Positions 49,905-61,900 of a DNA stretch of 64,000 nucleotides are shown here, in pieces. A program made the position numbers and the translations under genes. The notes beneath the pieces are model-generated. The model was given only the letters and a program-made list of their open reading frames with translations. It had not been told where the DNA came from and ran no database searches. Origin of the DNA: Apostichopus japonicus (Eukaryota > Echinodermata > Holothuroidea > Aspidochirotida > Stichopodidae); the NCBI RefSeq assembly GCF_037975245.1, contig NC_092582.1:25460077-25524076 (forward strand), given 5' to 3'. Positions within the stretch are counted from its first letter, which is position 1. Each line of letters starts with the position of its first letter.

Positions 49905-52900
49905 CTGCAAGCAAATAGATTATTGATAGGAAATAAAATAACGTTCAACTTTCACTACGTTGGTTCAAATTATTATCTTCAGGAGTCAAGATCCACCCCC
50001 CCCCCCCTGGAGTAAGATGCCCAGTTCATATAGGTCACTGAGAGCTAACAATGCCTTAACACCTATTCCAAAGTCACTGTTAGAAAGTGCTCTGACTTTC
50101 TTGCATTTCATTAACAACTTGAGTGATGAAACAGTGGTCAAATGCTGAGTATACACTTTGGTCTATCAGTATAGGGGGTATGTAATGGTTCCACGAGCCC
50201 CAACATGGAAGGCTCTCAAATTAATGAGATGGTGTGTAGACTTAATATGTGGATCATCAAATGTACACTGTATATTGAAACAACTACTCACACTGAGTAC
50301 ATCACTACTCATGAGATGGTAGAAGTCACTTGAAGGATCAGCAACTTGGGCAAATGTTACAGATTGCTGATAGGGAAATTTATTATTGAATCCACAAATG
50401 GAGCTCTTCAATGAACCAGCAGACCTTTTCAGCTGCTTTGTCACTCTCTGTGCAATAGCCTGCCCATCTGTATCATAAAGAAGTAGAGCAATCACTTACA
50501 CAATAATAGGTTTGGTGATTCAATGACAATGTACCTGGTAAAGATTGACACAGTTGAATATCAAACCATTCCCATCTAACAAAACTTGCTCAGTGTGTTT
50601 GCTATTGCCCTAATTAATGAAATATTTTGCAGGTTTAGTGTATATAGGTTATTCATAATATGCTCTTCAAGATATTCCTAAACTATATTTGTCAACTCAT
50701 CACAAAATCAAGAAATTCCAGTGATGACTTTCCTGTATCATATTTAATGATAGTATAACCTGTGCAACATGAACAACCATCACCACATTCATCATATTGT
50801 TAGTCACTCTTGTGTTTCCATCACTGACACTACATGCATACTGAAGAACAGGGCCACCTATACAAAGCAATGCAGAGTACCTCAAGTTGCATGTCTTTCA
50901 AATAAGTATATGTATGGTCCAAATTAACTAATATCTTAAACCTTCCTTTCTATGTACTATAAATCAAGCCACATTCTTACTCAGTGCATGTAAAATATTA
51001 TTGCCCAAGTTGTTGTGTGCTATTGGGTAGGTTATTCATGAATACAAGTTATACAAGAGCAAAGGTTTGACTTTCCAACAGTATCTGATATAAATGCACC
51101 GACTGGCAGAATACTTCACATAACACAGATGGAGATACCATGTGTACATACCACTATATTTACGTGATATTTCTTTGAGGTAACAGTATTCTACTGCTTG
51201 AATTCTCATCTGTTCCTGCATGACTTTCATGCTTCTGTTCTGTCTCTTGACACATCACTGTACTCAGGGGATTCTTGAGACCATTGGACTGATATGCCAT
51301 TCCTCTCTTCTGTTTTGGCTAATGCCTCATGCACCCTGGAGGTTACATTAAAATTTAGTAAAGGAAAACATACGGAACAAAGTTTATCATGATTTGACTG
51401 GTTTTGACATACAGTTATAGAACCACTGATCATGATATGACACTTACATGATATTAGACATACTCATTACTTATAATTGCTGCAATTGCAATATACTTAC
51501 TGTCTTATGTGTGAATTTATTACCATAATCTGATCTTGGTCTTGTGGAATTGTCCACACAACAGGGTTCTACACATGAGAACTTCTATTGCTTACCTAAA
51601 ACCTTCACTATGCAGCTATAATGCATCACATGTATGCCAATTTTCTGTGATAAAAATGCTTCATAATGCAAATAAACCCAATTTTGACCGACGGTCAGAC
51701 AGATCTATAGACAGATAGTTTCAGATAGATGGATCTGAAATTGGGCGATGTCTACGTCGGATACTAGTGTGAGCTAAGAATGTGACGCATACTTTCCTCC
51801 TACATGAAATTCAATTAATACAACAATGTGCCGCAACGAATTCAAGGAATCAGATTTAGAAATCACTCTGAAACCTAGATTAACTCTACATTGTAAATCT
51901 GTTTCCAATGGTAAGGAAAATACATTACGTATTGGGCATATTGTATTCCACATACAGGTGTTGAAGGTACGCACCTTAATGTGTCCTTTGAATTTGCACG
52001 CAATATCATAAATTACATGATAGTGTAATGTACTGCCATTAACCAACTTCTTTAACAGTCTAAGTGCCGGGTATGCATACCTGCAAAAGGACAAAAATTA
52101 CCTAAAAGTGTTAACATGGAGAAAGCTGCTAATATACCTTTCAATTCTTATGCCCCTTCAGGACTTGAGAGAAAATTCTTAGTGTTAGTTCAAGGCTTAA
52201 AGGATGATCCTTATTTAGAACTACTGTGGAAAGTACAGAGCTCATTTCATACCATGGCAAGACCATTAATTAATACAAGACTACTTTTGCAATATAGGGT
52301 GCTAATTTAGGCCAATAATGCAGATCTTCAAGTACAAATATAATCTAAATCTGCATCAATATTACCAGTGATTAGCTATGTATGATCAAGTGATCATGGT
52401 AGGCTGTATACCTACGTTCACAATGTGTACGTACAGTAATATATAATAGGGAATCACCTGTGCGTGTACTTGGAATTGCCAACTGCAAGTCGATTGTTTT
52501 GCCAATTTGCACACATTACATCATTCACCCAATAGATGTGCTCAAACAAATGGTGCTTTTAGTGAGAAACTGGTGAATATTTAAAAGTAGATTTGTACAA
52601 GCAGAAAACATCAAAAGGGGACAAGTTTCACTTGGTTAGAAAGAGAAATAAGAACTATGAGGACAATGTATAAAAATCTTCCATCAGAAAATGCTTTAAA
52701 TTGTTCACTAGAATTATCCCTTACTATTTCATGCTCAGGATGAGTAAATAAAAGAGCATGATCAGAAGCAATCTTTGCTTCACCAATTTCTCAGACATAC
52801 TAAATATACAGAAGTTTGATATCTGTGCAACCACAATGGCCAAGTTACACCACATAAACAGTAATATATGGTGTGTAAATACTACAGAAACCAATTACAT

Positions 52901-55900
52901 ACAATTTGACATGCAGCGTAGGGAGAGCATACACTTTTCGATACATGTGCAGGCTTCTAGGATGACAAGATCAATCATATCAATTCCTTCACCCCCCAAA
53001 ACGACACTAAAAAGTACTGCAATATAAGCTCTTTGAAGGATTAAGTGTGACTCATCGCTCCCATACGTGAGCGCTGTGATCAACGCGGTCAGGAAGATTG
53101 GACTGATCCATTCTGTTGCGGGTTTTTTTTTTGTATTGCTGTGACGCAAACTATTGCATTCTCAATGTATATGGGAATTTGGGTAAAAAAAACTACCAAT
53201 AAATGTGTTTTTAAACTAATTTTGAGTTCTTAACAGTACAATAACAAATTTTAATACAATTACACATAAACGATTAAACAGTGCGTAGTTACAGTCCCCT
53301 ATACTAGGCGCTACCACGTGGGCGTCTTCAATAGCGTCTCTCGAGGTTGGGCTAGAAGGTCGATATTTTCTAACGAAGACTCTCATTTGTTACCCCTAGG
53401 TCCGATTGAAAACTTGAACCAATCACAATAATTTTTATATGTACAGAATCTGTCACTCATTTGTAATGCATATTCAATTTAGACAAAGAGGAGGGCCAGT
53501 GTTATAGTGACGCAATTGAACTTTCAAAAATGGGAGTTTGAAAAGCCACACGACGCTACATGTTGCAATGTGTGTTTTACGTGTGACTTTTGGTTTTCAA
53601 AAGTTACGTATTTTTACATTTTTTAACCCCCAAAGTCCGATTGTGCCATGCTAAATAGAAACTAGGAAACAACAGAGATATGAAGAGATTTATTCCACCT
53701 TTCTAAAGATGTTTTAGACAAAGTGTAATGAAATGAGGAAAGAACTGTTATCAGTGAAGAAAAACATGGCCTAACAGTAAGTCAACGAGGGGTGTGGGTA
53801 GTAACTATCGTGACTTTCCGCCGCTGCACAAGGAAGAGCGCTAAGGAATTGATATGGAATGCATTAATTCGATTGTGGATACTGAGTGTGCTTTGCACCT
53901 CTGATGCATCTTATCATCATTAAGAAAAGATGTTAACATCTCTAAAAGGATATAGTAGTTTGGTCTGAAGAAAAGCATAGTCTTGAAATAAAAAGAGGGC
54001 AAAGAACAGCAGTTCAGGACTTCATTCAGGAATGCACACGACAACCACCAGCATGTCTCATTGTGTTCACGTGATGAATAACCTTCAGGAGTTACTACAA
54101 ACAATGCACTAGTTTCTGAAGTATGCAAACTAAATTTCATTCCTGATAGTCAAAGAGTTCTAGCAAGTTGAGTTTGACATGCAAATTTGCCAAATAGGTT
54201 GAAGTTTTGGTTTACATCACTTGAACTTCACTAACATCATCATATATCAAAGCAACACAAACATTATGCATTTGTACTATACCTAATAATCCATTTCATC
54301 AGACCTATGGTCAAGGAAGTGTATGTGACACAGAGCCCTTGAAAGGATATTTCAGTAATGATATTCCTTTGTTAAAGATACATTAACTAATGGAATGAGA
54401 TTATGTGAGAAATAACAGTATCTGTGGCCTGTCTATCATTGGATATCTTGGTATTTTCTATTAATGCTCAACATTTCATAGTTGTGACACATAAATTAGG
54501 CTTAAAATATGGCAGAGGATCTTGAAAGAGTCAAAGATATGTTTACAGAGCATCTGCAGTATGACAAACATTTTACAGGCTTTAAATCTATCGGCCATTC
54601 CCAACCACATCAAATTGGTATATTCTGCCCAAGTGGTTGAAAGATCCTAAGCTATACCCTCAAACTTGCCCATGGAAGTATTACTATTCAGTGCATACCC
54701 AAACATGGCTACTAGGGTACTGCAGAGCTTATAGTACAAGGTTCTTTACACGAATTGACTGAAGCAGCACAACACCCCGTTCCTTGTATCATGGATGCAA
54801 AAATAATGATATAACTTCCTGACCAACAAATGTAGCTAGCTGATTATTTCTTAATTTGATTGTATTATAACTTGTTTATTTTTTATACTGTACATCTGAA
54901 TTAAATTTCTCATTAAATTCTCAATAAATTATATACTTTTGACAGAACTTGAGTTACAATCATAGCACAACTTGATATACTCACCGTTCACCATGGCGCA
55001 TTTACTGGGTTCAGGGGGTGCGTATAGGTGTGTCCCGAATTCCCCATTGAGTTTTAACCATGAAATAGAAATAACGGCCAAAGGTCAGTACTTGGTTTCC
55101 ACTGTCTGTGTTTCAAGGTAAACTGTCAAGATAAAACAATAAAGGCCATTCAAAATAACCAAGAGAGAAAATGCATACACACTTCTTAAAACTACACCAT
55201 TAATTTACAATGTAGCCCTTTAAATCTGAAAATGTTCCAGTCTGAAGCTCGCTAAACATGGGAAGAATAACTAAAATACCAAGGAGGTAAGTATTTTATA
55301 AGGCCCCAACCCAACATAAATGTCCACAAACCGCCCACCCATGCGGGTCTCATGAGCAAAACGTTCCCTCTAAATCATGTCTCCAAGGGGTTTAATCAAA
55401 TGTAAAATTTAATGATATCTAATAAATATAAGTGAATCAAATGACCACTTAACCTAGTATTATCCCCCAATAACGAAATAGTTTTAACCCACTAATAATT
55501 ACAGCCTTAGAATTCGATTAAATATAATCACGGATCGGCAACTGATTGGCAACACAATGACTAATGCTTACTCATCAATAACGCAGCGTTAACGGTACCG
55601 ATACTCGAACAATAGCAATTGTGGGTCAAATAATTTATAGCTAAACGGGCAGGGCCTGTGGTATATCGTGAAATGCATTGGGCAAAACAATGGTAGGGGC
55701 ACTTGAGGATAAACCTCGAGAAAAGGTAAATAAGATGAAATCAAATCAGATAATCACGAATCTGGTAACTACGAAAAAACAACGGTATATAAATGTGTAG
55801 TAAGACTGGTACTGAAAGCGATTCAGCCAAACGCAAATCTATCTCAAAATATCGCCAATATCACTTACAAGACTGTGATTCTTTGCACGTGAGGTTGACA

Positions 55901-58900
55901 TCGGACACTCAAATATTCTGATCAGTGTAAAGAGTAAGTTTCAAACTATAATTTAACCTTCAAGTCGGGAAAGACCTGAGTTGCGTGAGATTGTTGTTTA
56001 CGTCTGTATATCGTCTCTATGCGGGTCGTGTTTTGCAATCTTGGTGGAATTTATCAAGCGCCGAATGTTACAAAATATTAGTGCGTACTGGGTACAATGT
56101 AAGGCCTGGGTGGACACCCGACACAGCGCATGCTTAAGGAAAGGTGAGGAATACCATGTCTACATGCACAGCCGAAGACACCCTTTGATGGCAATTTTGC
56201 GGATTTGTTCTTTGAGCGAATTGAATTGGCTGCCTGGAAGTTGCTACAATCGTAGAGATATGACACAAAATACAACACAATGTACATCAAAGGAGATTGC
56301 ACATTTCAAATGTGGCTTAAATGAATGTAGTTGAATAATAACTCAAGAAGTTCAATAATTTTGAAACAACTGAAAACAAGAGAACACAAAAGAAGCTATA
56401 GACTCGAGTGCACCAACCAGGTGCAAAACTCAGAGACATAGATTGCAAGTGTAGGCATGCAAAGATAAAAATTATAGTCATTTGAGGACAATACCTCCGT
56501 TTAGTTAGATAAACGCCCCCCCCCCACCCTCCTTTTTTGTTCGAAATGATCAGGTTGCCTGCAAAAGCTGTACCATTTGAGCTGATCAGAATTGCAGATA
56601 TATGGTAGATTTCAGATGAAATAAATTTATGTATATTTTTTGTTCATTGAATACAAATACTGTGTTTCAACAAGAGAAAAGTTAAAACTTCTCATTTTGG
56701 ACAAAAAAAAGAACCAGAAGGTCACTCCCAGGTCAGCACCAGAGTTAGGTCAGGAGGACAAACATAATTGTTTAAGAATGTGAGCTCATCATTGGATACT
56801 ACATCATTAACTGATCATAAATATCTGAGCTTCTACCTAGGCAAAAAGAAAATACATGAACTTACACATGATAGCTTGAAAGTCTTTGTTTTCCAAGTGT
56901 GTAAGTCCCCTACCATAGCGTCTTCTTTGTCCACTTCATCAGATTGGTAGCTGTCTACAAAAGAATTAACTTCTTTATCATCAAGGAAGTACCTTGTAGC
57001 ATGCTTCAGTGACTGTGAACTTGTGCCTGAGTTGCTCTTTCTGACAAGACCAAAATTGGCATAAAAACTGACAAAAATGTTCCCCTCTTCCTATTAGGGG
57101 AGTAGAAAAAATGTAAAATGAAAGATTACCATAAACTGTAAATGAAATGGACACATGTCATAAGGTCACAGGATAAAATCCCTCCGGACAAAATCCCCCC
57201 GGACAAAAAAGAAACCCGGACAAACCCCCCCGGACAAAATCCCCCCCCCCCGAGCCAAAATCCCCCCAAGCCAAAATCCCCCCAGGACAAAATCCCCCCA
57301 AGCTATAAAAAATCCATCAATTCTTTACAAAAATGCGTCATCCCGGTCCCCCCGGGTACCGTCATCCGGTACCTCAACCAGTACCCCGACCGGTATCCAC
57401 ACTGGTATCGTCAAAGGCACCCTGACACGTACCCTGACACGTACTGACACGTACCCTTGCTATTATTGGTACAATGACCAGTACTTTGACCAGTACCTTG
57501 ACCGGTCCCTTGAATGTCACACTAACAGGTAGCCTCACAATTACCCTCACTGATCTCCCGACCAGTCCACTGACCGGTACCGACCAGTATCCTGACTGGT
57601 ATCCTGACCAGTACCCTAACCAGTACACTGAGTGGAACCCTGACCGGTACAGTGACCAGTATGATGACCGGTACCCTGACCAGTCACATGACCAGAACCT
57701 TGACCGGTACCCTCACAGGTACCCTAACAGGAGCCCTCACAGTTATGCTCGCCAGTAACCTCACTGGTACCCTGACTGGTACCCTGACCAGTCCCCTGAC
57801 CGGTACCCTAACCAGTGCAATGACCCATGCCTTGACTGTCACACCTGGGCCATCCCTGGTTGTTGCAGGCAGGCTTTGTATGGGTCAGGGGGATATTGTC
57901 TGGGGGGATCTTGTCCGGGGGGATTTTGGTTTAATTGGGGGGATTTTGGCCGGGGGGGATTTTGTCCGGGGGGATTTTGTCCTAGAACCATGTCATACTG
58001 CATGTAAATAGTTGTGGGATCAACATAAACCACATGTTCACAGACACAAACCTCTTGATAAAGATGGTGAGACAAACAAGACTGATGAGGGATTATGTAT
58101 TGTAATAGGCTTTAATCCATGCTATTCTGTCCTCTCAAGGGACTTGATAAAAATAGTACTATCCACTTTAATATTTTCAGGATTCCAGATGTTAAGTGTG
58201 CAAACAAAGCATCATTTAAATTTGGAGAGAGTGCAACTACTTTTTATGATTGATTTAAAACTGGTCTGCTCTGTTCACTTCCAGAAAATTAGATCATGTT
58301 TGTTTATTCCAACACTGTTACTGAATATGCTTTCATGATGATATTTTATTTCTTGTTACTTTTTTAATATTAGCACATCAAAACTGAAAGCAACATTTTT
58401 CATTTTGTCGCTGTTTTCCACTTTTTTAACATGTCCATAGAGGTTTTTACATATATCAATCACAAAACAGCAAACTAAGATATTAGCCAAGGTTTTCCCT
58501 GCAAACATCATTAATTGGCGAGTAATGAAGGACATTTGCAGATAATGAAAAAAGTGTCCACCGACAAAATCCACATTTAAAATTAATCGCATACAGTTCC
58601 CCCAAACCCACTATCAATCAAAGCTAAGATATGTTTTCCTTTTGGCACATTTAAACTGTGTCAAAAACAAATTTTTATTTTAAAAAGCAACTTGAGACAA
58701 GAAAGCAAGCCATCTAAAGTATTAAATAAGACATTTGTTAGCTGCGGTGGAGTCCCCTATGTGTGCTTAACTTCAAATGGTTACTCACTGATAAAACAAC
58801 ATCGCACTGCTTCCTGGGAACATCAATGTGCAGTCAGTATTACTACATGTTGAATTCTGATTCCATTACCTAAAATTCTTACCAACAAAAGTTTCTAATT

Positions 58901-61900
58901 ATTTCAAGACCCAGATCTAGGAGAACACAACAAGCTGCAAAGTTTACTACATACTCACATCGTTATCTGCTATTCCATGTAGCCACATCAATGATTGGCA
59001 TATAGACTTAAGAGAAGATTGCATCTCCATTGTTGCAATCCATTTTAGCAAGCAGATACTTATTGCAGAAGTTGGTTTCCTTGGACTGGATGGCCAATAA
59101 CCACATCTCACAAGACTCTCTGCATCATTTGTGCAATGGCAAAAAGTCACTTGAACAGAAAAAGCCATTCCTGTAATGATTAAATGGAAAAGAGAGGCAT
59201 GCTTAAAGGCATTGAAGACTCACGCACAAAGAATGTATCTCATGCCGGTCATCTAACCTAGTTTCGAATGAGGTGTAACAGAAGTGTTAGGCACCACCAT
59301 CGATCCCAGAAAATACACACATGTTGCTACCGTCGGTAATTAGACACTTGTGCAAGATTATTACATGCAGCTACGGTCAATACCCACAACACAGTGTACA
59401 TAGCAGCGATAGACATCTCAGGTCTAGATAAAAGATAACAAAGTATTACGTTTCATTACTGTCTGCATTTTGTAGCGACACAAAAAAAATCACTTGCAAG
59501 CAACGGAAAGTTAACTTTTTTCAGATGGGGCACGCGGTTTCGGGCGAGTCTTCAATGCCTTTAATCAACAGATCACCAAACCCCTGTGTCTGATATCTAT
59601 TGGTTTCTTTAATGCAGGGGAGAGGGATGAAGGCAAAATAATACCAAGTAATTATCATGGTTCCCTTTCTTGAGAAATTGTAATGACTCATGGCATTATT
59701 ATTAAGGGCTGCATAAGAACATCATCAATTTCAATCGACTGTGAATTCTGATTCCAATACACAAGAGCAAAGAGGCACATATAGATTACAACTAGGCAAA
59801 CACACACTGAAGAGGAGACTCAACAAACACAAAGGAGATTGCAATGGTTATAGTTTCTTTGCAATCTTCCAATAGAGAATCATTTCATAATTTGTTTGCT
59901 TCTTAGGAAAAATTTATACAAAAGCTCTAAAGACACTTTTATCCTGAATATATCTAAGCTAAACCCCTTATTAATATGAAACAATTGTATGTGTATAGCA
60001 TGTGTGTATAAACCCATGCAGTATCATCATACCCATTTGAGAGAATTTCTGACTTTCGTTTTGCCACATTTTTGCAACTACATAGACAATTTCAACATGT
60101 GACCAAATGTGGTATGGCGTGGTTAATATGGAGAAACATTGCACTAAATCCACCCGCCAAGTATGATGATAATCAATTACTCCCTCGTGTGGTTATCCCA
60201 CACAGTAAAGAGTCACAAACCCATATCCTTCAACACAAAAATGCAACATGGCATTATCAGTTGAATGGCACATAGAAGCTATCACATCATGATATTATAC
60301 AGTGTATGTTCTTACCATGTTTGTCAAATAACCTGATTGACTTCAAATATTTCTTGTTACAACTGTGTTGTGAGGCAATGAGCTCTCTGCAGAAATTGAA
60401 AGTTGAGCGGTATCCATTCTGTGAGCAAATAAACATAAAAAGCAGATAGATAGCTATCTAGACCACATTATGCTCATCACTTAAAGGTCAATAAAAGTGT
60501 TGTCAAATAAAAGCAACTTTCATTTCTTGAAGATTTTTATAATACTGTGCAGCAGGGTCTTTTTTAATCTCTCCAGAATGTAGTTTTAATAAAAAATCTT
60601 GAAAAAGTGTGTACTACAGGTACCCCAACTTTGAAGAGTGCCATAATATCTCAGTGTATTACAAAGGTGGTGTAGAAAGTTTATGAAAGCTCCATAAGTG
60701 CAAGATTCCTTGCACATGGTTTTTTGAAAGGGGGGGAGGGGGGGTGCAGATGGGAGGTGTCTTGAGCAAGAGAGGTTGCCTCGCACAGACGGTTGCTTTA
60801 AGTAACATGTCTTTTTAATATCTTGGAAGACTTGGATCTTAGAGTAATGTCTCTGTCTGCCATGCCTATTATACATTTTTATCTGAACATAGGGCACCAG
60901 ATTTGTAGGTCCCCAAGCAGACTCCATCAAAAATGGAAGGCCCAGTGTACCAGGTGAGGGTGTCATATTCCTCTTCCTGTACATGATATATATTACATTA
61001 ATAGGTTGGATATCATTGCAATCTACAGGCAGCCTTCTACGAGACTTGCATGCATTGAAGTAGGTTACTTTAAAAAATTTCTGTTTAAATTACACAGTTA
61101 GTCGTTATCTATCCAACTTTACCAGAAATGATCAACCAGTAGCGAATAGATCTCTTCAATGCCCCTCTCCCCGACCCCTTCCCTGCATGTTATTGTGTTA
61201 CATAAAGCTCAGCCTAGTAGAGTACAGTGTAGCATTATATAAGGTTATGATCGATACAAGCATGAAAATCAATTGTCCTAACCTGCAGTTTAATCTTCAC
61301 AGAACATCATAGTTTTATAACTGTGTAACACACAGTGTGACAAAATGCATTACATTCATAATTCACCAAGCTCATACTGTAGTAGGTGAGGGAAGAATCA
61401 GAATTTGTAGCTTCATTGAGTGTACTGTTTTAATTCATCCATGCCACTACAGTACACATTACAGTACCTTAATGTAACCATACAAGAACACTAGAAATTG
61501 GCATATACTGTAAGTTCCTGCTAGGAGGAACTACTGTAAGTGAAAGCCGTGATTTCCATACTGTAAATCCCACCTTGGGATCATTCAGTAAAAGGTACCA
61601 AAAGCAATCATGAGTAACCATGTTGTGAAATTTGCAGCAAATGCCAATGTATACTACTGTTTCAATATCTCTTTCAGAACAGCTAAGTACTGTAACTCTT
61701 GGAGCCAAATGCCAATGCAGAAAAAAATTAGCCACGGTTCAAATTATACATCAATAAGGTTATAATTTTAGGCATGAAATAATGATAACCCGTACTTGAC
61801 AGGACATGTATACATGTGTAAGTACTTACTGTACAGATCGTGCAGAGACCATTTTTACATTTTTTTTACAATCCTGTGCATGTCTAGCAGTTGGTTTTAC

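Noticed and set aside
57142-57447. Proline-rich 101-codon frame
   Set aside because: Formed by the CCCCGGACAAAATC arm repeats of the element at 57164-57989.
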